From positions 1 through 18,004 of the forward strand of contig JBBQWN010000040.1 of assembly GCA_038210595.1 (NCBI GenBank): a stretch of 18,004 nucleotides of DNA, read 5' to 3'. The position numbers and the translations under genes are program-made. Positions within the stretch are counted from its first letter, which is position 1; each line of letters starts with the position of its first letter. The notes beneath the pieces were generated by a model, which saw nothing but the letters and a program-made list of their open reading frames with translations, made no database searches and was not told where the DNA came from. Of the stretch, positions 8,690-15,791 are shown one piece after another. This DNA comes from Glacieibacterium sp038210595. GTDB taxonomy: Bacteria; Pseudomonadota; Alphaproteobacteria; Sphingomonadales; Sphingomonadaceae.

Positions 8690-9370
8690 TCAGGCGGCGA
8701 CGGCTGCCGTGCGGCGGCGGCGGACGGCGGCGCCGGTCATGCCGAAGCCGGCGATCATCAGCGCCCAGCTGGCGGGCTCGGGCACCGTGCTGCCGAACGC
8801 GGTGACCAGGCCACCGCCGCCCGACGCCTGGAAGCCATTGTCATAGGCGCGCGTGGTGACGACGCCGGTATAGTCCGCCTGGAAATAGCCGTTGCCGTCG
8901 CCATTGGTGACGAGGTCCTGATCGCTGACGACGATGTCGAGCACCAGGTTGCCGTCGGCCGGATTATACGAATAGGCCGAGCCGAGCAGGGTGAAGCCGC
9001 TGGCGGCCGATCCGCCGAGCGCGCCGCTGAAGAACAGCGCGGTATTGCTGAGCGGGCCGATCGGATACGCGTCGCCGATGGACCCGGTCGTCGTCGAGAA
9101 CGAGACGCTGTAGTTGCCGTTCAGCACCGACGGTGCCCCCGCGCCGGTATAGGCGAAGAAGGAGATCGTGTTGAAGGTCAGCGGCCCGGAGAACGCCGTT
9201 GCCGAATAGATCTGCATGTAATGGATCGACTGGCCGACCGACGTCCCGCTGTCGTTGCAGTTGAACGGATAGCAATTGGCGTTGTCGTTGGAGCCGACGA
9301 CGACCGGCGCGGCCAGCAACGGCGCGGCGGTGATGGCGGCGGCAAGTGCAAGTGTCAGTTTCATGGTCAT
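8690..9370 (-). CDS. Secreted PEPxxWA-CTERM sorting domain protein (sigma-54-driven)
   Basis: A 226-residue exported protein of unknown function. The signal peptide ends near residue 21 (ITAAPLLAAP). The mature part is Ser/Gly/Thr/Tyr-rich and predicted beta-strand, with one near-N-terminal cysteine pair (CYPFNC, 33-38), as in many extracellular PEP-CTERM proteins. The C-terminal signal is PEPASWA (197-203), a hydrophobic helix, then RRRR. Such proteins are recognised by an exosortase. The ATG at 9370 has AGGGGA seven bases upstream; a second ATG two codons later is the alternative. The frame is open further upstream but only through non-coding sequence. A near-consensus -24/-12 promoter at 9427-9445 and a terminator at 8641-8668 make it a monocistronic unit. 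It lies in the accessory stretch between comF and the methyltransferase. Confidence 0.9.
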   Translation of the reverse strand: MTMKLTLALAAAITAAPLLAAPVVVGSNDNANCYPFNCNDSGTSVGQSIHYMQIYSATAFSGPLTFNTISFFAYTGAGAPSVLNGNYSVSFSTTTGSIGDAYPIGPLSNTALFFSGALGGSAASGFTLLGSAYSYNPADGNLVLDIVVSDQDLVTNGDGNGYFQADYTGVVTTRAYDNGFQASGGGGLVTAFGSTVPEPASWALMIAGFGMTGAAVRRRRTAAVAA

Positions 9371-9426
9371 GGCGGCGTCCCCTGAGCGTGGACCGGTCGC
9401 ACCCCTGCGCGATCGTCGCTGCAAGC

Positions 9427-9445
9427 CAAGCAAAGTCCGTGCCAA
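9427..9445 (-). promoter_or_regulatory. Sigma-54 (RpoN) -24/-12 promoter
   Basis: Read on the minus strand: TTGGCACGGACTTTGCTTG. GG (9442-9443) and GC (9430-9431) are exactly ten bases apart, with the flanking TGGCACG and TTTGC boxes, a near-perfect match to the RpoN consensus TGGCACG-N4-TTGC. Transcription would start near 9418, giving a leader of about 48 bases. PEP-CTERM genes in other proteobacteria are known to be RpoN-dependent, with an activator of the PrsR type. Confidence 0.85.
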
Positions 9446-9490
9446 TCGCGCGCCCTGCCGCCAAACCCTTAAGATGTTTCGACAACGCAA

Positions 9491-9524
9491 CGGCATGCCG
9501 TGTCGACGTGTTACGGGTTTGTAA
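9491..9524 (-). promoter_or_regulatory. Candidate upstream activator site(s) for the sigma-54 promoter
   Basis: About 50 to 80 bases upstream of the -24 box lie CGGCATGCCG (perfect ten-base palindrome, 9491-9500), GTCGAC (9502-9507) and TTAC-N6-GTAA (9511-9524). Sigma-54 promoters need an enhancer-binding protein bound at such a distance. Which of these dyads is used, if any, cannot be decided from one sequence. Confidence 0.35.
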
Positions 9525-9581
9525 GGAATCCCGACAGTTTCCGGTTGGAATGCGCCACTAGGCCGGCCTAGAGCCGCGGGG

Positions 9582-10406
9582 ATGACGGCCAGCATCTTCG
9601 ATCCTGCCGCCCGCCGGGCCCGCGCGCGGCGCGCGGTGGCGACGCGGGCCGCGCACGGCTTCCTGCACCGCGCGCTGGCCGACGGCATCGTCGACCGGCT
9701 GGGCGGCGTGCGGCGCGACTTCGCTCGCGCGCTCGATCTCGGCGGCTGGGTCGCGCCGCGGCTGCCCGGCGGCGCGACGACCTTGGGGCTGGCGGGCACG
9801 CAGGTGATCGGCGCGGAGGACCGGCTGCCGTTCGCCGACGGCAGTTTCGACCTGATCGTCTCGGCCGGCGTGCTGCAGGACGTCGCCGACCTGCCCGGCG
9901 CGCTGCTGCTGGCGCGGCGCGTGCTGGTCCCGGACGGGCTGTTCATCGCCAGCTTTTTCGGCGGCGCGACGCTGTCCGAACTGCGCGCCGACCTGCTGAT
10001 GGCGGAAACCGCGCTGACCGGGCGCGCGGCGGCGCGGGTCGCGCCGATGGTCGACGGGGCGCAAGCGGGCGCGCTGCTGAACCGTGCCGGGTTCGCGCTG
10101 CCGGTGGCCGATGTCGATCGGCTGACGGTGCGCTACGACAGCCTGTTCGCCGGCCTGGCGGACCTGCACGGCGCGGGCGGCGGCAATATCCTTTCGGGCC
10201 GCGTGCCGCTGCGCCGCGACGTGCTGGCGGACGCGGCGCTGCGCTTTGCAAACCGCGCCGGGGCGGACGGGCGGATCGCGGTCGGCATCGATGTCGTCAC
10301 CCTCACCGGCTGGGCCCCGGCCCCGTCGCAACCCCGCCCCCTACCGCGCGGCAGCGCCCAGGTCAGCCTCGCCAGCGTACTAAAGCCGCCAAACCCGATT
10401 GACTAA
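9582..10406 (+). CDS. NDUFAF5-like SAM-dependent methyltransferase-fold protein
   Basis: A 274-residue class I methyltransferase-fold protein of the BioC/NDUFAF5 type. Family marks are FDPAARRARARRA (6-18), the block RALADGIVDRL (30-40), strand 1 RALDLGG (48-54), RLPFADGSFDLIVSAGVLQDV (motif around residues 81-101) and the C-terminal GWAP..QPRPLPRGSAQ.SL tail. In mitochondria NDUFAF5 hydroxylates an arginine of the complex I subunit NDUFS7, and alphaproteobacteria carry close relatives, so a role in NADH dehydrogenase assembly is inferred. The glycine-rich motif I is short (LDLGGW). The ATG at 9582 follows CGCGGGG. The gene is divergent from the comF side and converges on mutT with 75 bases between stops. 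Confidence 0.82.
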   Translation: MTASIFDPAARRARARRAVATRAAHGFLHRALADGIVDRLGGVRRDFARALDLGGWVAPRLPGGATTLGLAGTQVIGAEDRLPFADGSFDLIVSAGVLQDVADLPGALLLARRVLVPDGLFIASFFGGATLSELRADLLMAETALTGRAAARVAPMVDGAQAGALLNRAGFALPVADVDRLTVRYDSLFAGLADLHGAGGGNILSGRVPLRRDVLADAALRFANRAGADGRIAVGIDVVTLTGWAPAPSQPRPLPRGSAQVSLASVLKPPNPID

Positions 10407-10481
10407 ACATCCCAACGACTTGCCCCAAAGGGTAAAAAGCGTTCCACCCGCATAGACATAGACTTCCTACCCGTCGCCCCG

Positions 10482-10928
10482 TCACAGCAGCGCGTCGAGC
10501 AGCCCGACCAGCGCCCGGTCGGCAGGCAGCAGATCGAGCCCGAACAGTTCCGGCACGCGCCGCCAATCCAGCGCCTGCCCTTCGCGCGGGGTCGGTGTCC
10601 CCCGCCAGCGCCGGCACACAAACAGCAACAGGACGAGGTGGACGCTGCCGGTGTCGTGGCTGGCGAAGCCCGCGGGCGCCAGGCACGATGCGCTGGTGTC
10701 GACGCCCAGCTCTTCGGCCAACTCGCGGACCAGCGCGCCCTCCGGGATCTCGCCCGCGTCGACCTTGCCGCCCGGGAACTCCCACTGGCCGGCGTGCGCC
10801 TTGCCCGGCGGCCGCGTCGCGACGAGCACCCGCCCGTCCGCGTCGATCAGCGCGGCGGCCACCGCCAGCAGCAGCGGCTGAGCGGCGCGCGTCGCCGGTC
10901 CGGGGCAATCGGGATCGGCGTCGGCCAT
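10482..10928 (-). CDS. mutT: 8-oxo-dGTP diphosphatase (MutT, Nudix)
   Basis: A 148-residue Nudix hydrolase predicted to clear 8-oxo-dGTP from the nucleotide pool. The Nudix box is complete: Gly54, Glu60, then REL-AEE-LGV at 68-76. The preceding RPPGKAHAGQWEFPGG block (39-54) is typical of MutT. The ATG at 10928 is chosen; the reading can be extended to a TTG at 10985, but that would overlap the upstream regulator gene and adds no family-like sequence. It follows the Crp/Fnr gene on the same strand after a 37-base gap. The 75 bases downstream, to the convergent methyltransferase, show no clear terminator. Confidence 0.93.
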   Translation of the reverse strand: MADADPDCPGPATRAAQPLLLAVAAALIDADGRVLVATRPPGKAHAGQWEFPGGKVDAGEIPEGALVRELAEELGVDTSASCLAPAGFASHDTGSVHLVLLLFVCRRWRGTPTPREGQALDWRRVPELFGLDLLPADRALVGLLDALL

Positions 10929-10965
10929 GCCGCCAGTCTCGGGCAGCCGGCGCAGCGGCGCAAGC

Positions 10966-11685
10966 TCAGCGGACAGGGCGGCCAATCAGCCGCGCATACT
11001 CCGCCTCGGGTGTGCCGTAGCTGTCGCCGGCGAGGGCTTCGAGCCCGGCGCGGTCGGCGACCGATATGACGCCGCGCCGCGCTGCGACCAGCCCGGCGCG
11101 CTCCAGCGTCTGGATGGCGACGGTGACGCCGGCGCGGCGCACGCCGAGCATCAGCGACAGGCGCTCATGGGTCAGGTGGATGTCGGCGTCGCCAAGCCGG
11201 TCCTGCGACATCAGCAGCCAGCGCGCCAGCCGTTGCCCGATGGTGTGGGAGGCGTTGGCGAGCGCGGTATGGGCAACCTGAATGAACACCGTCTGGGCAT
11301 AGGCCAGCAGCAGCGCCTCGAGCGTCGAGCTCGTCTGGGCCGCGCGGCGCAACGCGTCGGCGCGCAGCCGCCAGCCGCGCCCGGCAATCTGCACGAAGCA
11401 CTGGAGCGGCGTCCGGTCTGTCCCGTGGACGACTGCGGTATCGACCAGCCCGTCGCGGCCGATCAGCGCGACCTCAATTTCGCGGCCGGCTGGCGTCGCT
11501 GCAATCAGTGAGCAGATGCCATGTTCGGGAAACCAGCTGTGGCTGATCGGCGCTTCGGGCTCGATCAGGGTAATGCCGAGCGGCAGATCGACCAGGGTCA
11601 GGTGCGGCTGTAGCAGGGCGAAGTCTGCCGCGCCCATCTGGCGCAGCAGCAGATTACGACAGTCGATCTGGTCCGCACCGGACAT
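10966..11685 (-). CDS. Crp/Fnr family transcriptional regulator
   Basis: A 239-residue DNA-binding regulator. Residues about 20-115 form a degenerate cyclic-nucleotide-binding-like beta-barrel, followed by a dimer helix (120-160) and a winged helix-turn-helix at about 170-200 (LTHERLSLMLGVRRAGVTVA). The THE.LA.MLGVRR.GVT pattern is typical of alphaproteobacterial Crp-like regulators with an HTH_Crp_2 domain. There is no N-terminal cysteine cluster like that of FNR (only Cys9), so iron-sulfur oxygen sensing is unlikely; the ligand is unknown. The ATG at 11685 has GAGGGG upstream, inside a perfect hairpin. It is divergent from the receiver-domain gene and upstream of mutT. Confidence 0.92.
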   Translation of the reverse strand: MSGADQIDCRNLLLRQMGAADFALLQPHLTLVDLPLGITLIEPEAPISHSWFPEHGICSLIAATPAGREIEVALIGRDGLVDTAVVHGTDRTPLQCFVQIAGRGWRLRADALRRAAQTSSTLEALLLAYAQTVFIQVAHTALANASHTIGQRLARWLLMSQDRLGDADIHLTHERLSLMLGVRRAGVTVAIQTLERAGLVAARRGVISVADRAGLEALAGDSYGTPEAEYARLIGRPVR

Positions 11686-11687
11686 GT

Positions 11688-11707
11688 CCGCCCCTCATTC
11701 GGGGCGG
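11688..11707 (-). promoter_or_regulatory. Hairpin enclosing the ribosome binding site of the Crp/Fnr gene
   Basis: CCGCCCC and GGGGCGG (seven perfect pairs, six-base loop) sit two bases upstream of the ATG. The Shine-Dalgarno GAGGGG forms part of the loop and 3' arm, so folding would hide it. This suggests translational control or dependence on a bound factor; it is an inference from sequence alone. Confidence 0.45.
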
Positions 11708-11727
11708 GAGAATTCAATCTCTCGGCC

Positions 11728-11752
11728 GCCAGAGCCCAAAAATTCGTCTGGC
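11728..11752. promoter_or_regulatory. Inverted repeat GCCAGA-N13-TCTGGC in the divergent intergenic region
   Basis: A six-base perfect inverted repeat with 13-base spacer lies 43 bases before the Crp/Fnr start. It could be an autoregulatory operator. The remaining intergenic DNA to 11958 shows a TTTGGG direct repeat near 11870-11887 but no promoter I can support. Confidence 0.25.
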
Positions 11753-11958
11753 GATTGTTGCCCTTAACATGGACCAGCTTGAAACTAAAACGCAACGAAG
11801 TCGGTACGCTTGCGGACCGGTCGGCGCGGGCAGGTGTGGTGACCGGCCGCCGAGAGTTTATTTCGGCGCGTTTGGGTACATTTGGGCTGCCATGGCGTTG
11901 AGCGTGACGGCTGGCTGCGTAGCGACACGTTCGCGGCGCGGGTGCCGTGGGGGTAACA

Positions 11959-12330
11959 ATGCCGATCAGCGACCGGGCGATCCTGATCGTAGAGGACGAG
12001 ATGCTTATCGCGCTTGATCTAAGCGATACCGTCGAAGCGGCCGGCGGTCGTGTGATAGGGCCTTTCGCTACCGTTGCAGAGGCGTTGGCACTGATCGACG
12101 TGACGCCAATTGACGGTGCGATCTGTGACGCGATGCTGGCCGACCGCGACGTCACCCCGCTGGCACTTGCATTGGTCGAGCGGGGAGTCGCGCTGGTCGT
12201 GCACTCGGCGACCGGACCGCCCCCTGCGCTTTCGGCGGTCCATCCCGACCTCGTTTCGGTCCGCAAACCCGCGGTCGCCGACCGCGTCATCGCACGCCTT
12301 GGCGAATTAATGGCTCAGGCACGCCGGTAG
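11959..12330 (+). CDS. Stand-alone response regulator receiver domain protein
   Basis: A 123-residue single receiver (REC) domain with no output domain. The acidic pocket is VEDE (11-14), the phospho-acceptor is Asp57 in AICDAML, the switch Ser83 is in VVHSAT and the conserved Lys103 is in VRKP. Such orphan REC proteins relay or sink phosphate from hybrid histidine kinases in sphingomonads. The ATG at 11959 has GGGGG five bases upstream; a GTG four codons earlier is the alternative. It is divergent from the Crp/Fnr gene and overlaps the end of trmB by 16 bases on the opposite strand. No kinase is in the window. Confidence 0.88.
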   Translation: MPISDRAILIVEDEMLIALDLSDTVEAAGGRVIGPFATVAEALALIDVTPIDGAICDAMLADRDVTPLALALVERGVALVVHSATGPPPALSAVHPDLVSVRKPAVADRVIARLGELMAQARR

Positions 12331-12991
12331 CGCAGATACCATACCTCATGCCCGAGGCGGCGCGCCTTGGCTTCGTAACGAGTCTGCGGCCAGTCAGCCG
12401 GGCGGTGTTGCCAGTCGGCAGGCGTGGTCGCCTCCCACACGAAATCGCGCCGTCGCGCCATCTGCATGAGGGTCCAGCGCAGGTAAACCGGGTGATCGGT
12501 CCCGATGCGGAGTTCCGCGCCCGGTTGGAGCCGTGAAGCCAGCAGGTCGAGCGGACCCGGGTTCACGAAACGCCGCCGCGCGTGCCGCAGCTTCGGCCAC
12601 GGGTCGGGGTGGAGCACAAACGCACGCGTGAGGCTGGCGGGCGGCAAGCGGTCGAGCACTTCGAGCGCGTCGCCCATGTAAAGCCTGATATTGGCGAGCG
12701 TGCCATCGCGAATATGGACAAGCGCCCCGACGACGCCGTTTAGGAACGGCTCGCAGCCGATCAACCCAACTTCCGGGTGCGCCGCCGCTTGGCCGGCGAG
12801 ATGCTCGCCCGCACCGAAACCAATCTCCAGCCACAGCGGACGGTCGTGACCGAACAGCGCGCTGGCCGTGAGCGGACCGTCGGCAGGCACAGCAAGGCGC
12901 GGTAACAACTCTTCGACCAGCGCTGCTTGGCCTTGCCGGAGCTTGTGGCCCTGTCGCCGCCCGTAAAGGCGGCGAGTCGTCGCGGGATCGG

Positions 12992-12995
<4 letters not shown>
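12315..12995 (-). CDS. trmB: tRNA (guanine-N7)-methyltransferase TrmB, probable CTG start
   Basis: A SAM-dependent enzyme that makes m7G46 in tRNA. Motifs are LEIGFGAGEHL (56-66, SAM loop), LHPDPWPKLRHARRRFV (128-144, catalytic and tRNA-contact block), GTDHPVYLRW (165-174) and TRYEAKARRLG (205-215). The family N-terminus (TDP.T.RRLYGRR.GHKLR) begins at the codon after CTG at 12993-12995, which overlaps the metK TGA as CTGA, the position where an ATGA overlap would be expected. No ATG, GTG or TTG lies close by; the nearest upstream is a GTG at 13037, which would add 14 residues translated from the metK tail in another frame. The 226-residue form is therefore preferred, with 12315-13037 as the alternative. 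Its 3' end overlaps the receiver-domain gene. Confidence 0.9.
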
Positions 12996-14221
<1,226 letters not shown>

Positions 14222-14280
14222 CCGGAGCTCCGATACAGGGGGACGAGCGCGTCTAGGCAAGCGGCGGCTCGCGAGCAAGG

Positions 14281-14300
14281 ATATAAAGCTATCGTTATAT
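14281..14300 (-). promoter_or_regulatory. Candidate operator palindrome upstream of metK
   Basis: ATATAACGATAGCTTTATAT has perfect six-base outer arms (ATATAA/TTATAT) and further symmetric positions inside. It is strikingly AT-rich in this GC-rich DNA, overlaps the lnt stop codon (14295-14297) and ends 60 bases before the metK ATG. It resembles the AT-rich palindromes predicted for SahR (ArsR family), which controls SAM-cycle genes in proteobacteria; the assignment is an inference. Confidence 0.5.
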
Positions 14301-15791
14301 GCGCCTGCGGCTTGCCCATAGGCCGGCTGTGGCGAGGATCAGGCCGAACGCGAAACTGGTCCAGTGCCCGAAACGGGCAAAGAGCGTCGGCGGCAGCGCG
14401 GCAGGCAGCCGGGCGCTGATCACCCCCATGACGTGCGGGGCGACAGACTGCAACACACGGCCGCGCGCGTCGATCAGCGCAGTGACGCCCGTCGGGGTGG
14501 CGCGCGCCACCGGCAGCCCCTCCTCGATGGCGCGCAGCCGGGCCTGCGCGAGATGCTGGACCGGCCCCGACGGCCCGAACCAGGCGTCGTTGGAGACGTT
14601 CAGCAGCCAGGCCGGGCGATGCGCTTCGTCGATGACCTCGGCGGGGAAAATGACCTCGTAGCAGATCTGGATGCCGGCGGCGGGGAAGCCCTGCAGGTCG
14701 AGCGTGCGCGGGCCCGGCCCGGGCTGAAAATCGATGTCGCCGGGCGCGAGGCGGGCTAGGCCGATCGCACCCATGATGCCGCGCGCCGGCACGTATTCGC
14801 CCAGCGGCACCAGGTGCGCCTTGTCGTAGCGGCCGTGCAGGCGGCCGCGCGCGTCGAGCACGAACAGGCTGTTGGTGGCGGCGGTCACGCTGCCGCCCGC
14901 GTCGCGGATCAGCGCCTCGCCGCCGAACAGCAGCAGGTCGCCGGGGCCGAGCACGCCGGCCAGCACGGCACGCGCCTGCGGGTCGTTCTCGACATCGTAG
15001 GGGATCGCCGATTCGGGCCAGGCGACGATCGCGGGCGCGTGCGGCCCGGCCAGGGCGCCGCGCGTCAGGCCCAGGTAGCGGGCGAGATGCGCGTCCTCGA
15101 GACCAGGGTCGTATTTCTCCGACTGGCCGATGTCGGGCTGCACCAGATGGACGACCGGCCCGGTGGCTGGCAGCGGCGCGGGCACGAGCAACCCGGTCAG
15201 CGCGGTGAAGCCACAGATCGCGCCGGCCGTCACCGCCGCGGTCAGGCGGTTGTGCAGCGCCCCGCACGCGACCGTGCCGCCGGCCAGCACGACCAGCCCG
15301 GACAGGCCGAGACCGCCGAACACGCTCGCCAGCTGCGCCAACCCCGTATCGATCAGCGCGACGCCGAGCGGGTTCCAGGCAAAGCCCGACAGGACATGCC
15401 CGCGCAGCCACTCCGCCAGCATCCACGCCGGCGCGAACAGCAGCGCCTTCGCCCAGCGCCCGCGCCCGAACGACGCGGCCAGTGCCGCCAGCCCCGGGTA
15501 GAGGGCCAGGAACATCGACAGGCCGACGACCGCGACCCAGCCGAGCGCGGCCGGCATCTTCGCCTGATAGGTGAAGGCGGTGGCGATCCAGGTCAGCCCG
15601 ACCACGAAATGCCCCCAGCCGAACAGCCAGCCGGTGCCGAACGCCGCCCGCCGGTTGGGGGCCGTGTCGATCAGCCAGACGAGAACCGCCAGCGCGACGA
15701 TGGTCAGCGGCCACGCCCCGAACGGCGCGAAGCCGGTCGCCGCCAGGGCCCCTGCCGCAACGGCGAGGCCACGCCGCGCCCACGGCGTCAT
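14295..15791 (-). CDS. lnt: Apolipoprotein N-acyltransferase
   Basis: A 498-residue inner-membrane enzyme that adds the third acyl chain to the N-terminal cysteine of lipoproteins. The N-terminal half holds several transmembrane helices (about residues 8-205), with WNPLG at 139-143. The periplasmic nitrilase-type domain carries the triad Glu260 (AWPESAIPY), Lys324 (YDKAHLVPLGEYVP) and Cys377 (ICYEVIFP). A final helix (about 475-492) returns to the membrane. The ATG at 15791 is chosen over a TTG one codon earlier; it shares its A with the TGA of the PBP1A gene (TGATG), so the two are translationally coupled. metK follows after 73 bases. Confidence 0.97.
   Translation of the reverse strand: MTPWARRGLAVAAGALAATGFAPFGAWPLTIVALAVLVWLIDTAPNRRAAFGTGWLFGWGHFVVGLTWIATAFTYQAKMPAALGWVAVVGLSMFLALYPGLAALAASFGRGRWAKALLFAPAWMLAEWLRGHVLSGFAWNPLGVALIDTGLAQLASVFGGLGLSGLVVLAGGTVACGALHNRLTAAVTAGAICGFTALTGLLVPAPLPATGPVVHLVQPDIGQSEKYDPGLEDAHLARYLGLTRGALAGPHAPAIVAWPESAIPYDVENDPQARAVLAGVLGPGDLLLFGGEALIRDAGGSVTAATNSLFVLDARGRLHGRYDKAHLVPLGEYVPARGIMGAIGLARLAPGDIDFQPGPGPRTLDLQGFPAAGIQICYEVIFPAEVIDEAHRPAWLLNVSNDAWFGPSGPVQHLAQARLRAIEEGLPVARATPTGVTALIDARGRVLQSVAPHVMGVISARLPAALPPTLFARFGHWTSFAFGLILATAGLWASRRRI

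Noticed and set aside
10407..10481. Possible terminator between the methyltransferase gene and mutT
   Set aside because: Only a three-pair CCC/GGG stem is visible; no convincing hairpin or T-run.
10929..10985. MutT start at TTG 10985
   Set aside because: It would overlap the Crp/Fnr gene and adds residues not typical of MutT; ATG at 10928 is adequate.
11769..12017. 82-codon plus-strand ORF before the receiver gene
   Set aside because: It overlaps the receiver gene in another frame, and its sequence is unlike a protein domain.
14222..14294. SAM-sensing riboswitch in the metK leader
   Set aside because: Only about 60 bases are available and I cannot find the SAM-II or SAM/SAH pseudoknot pattern; the AT-rich palindrome fits a protein operator better.
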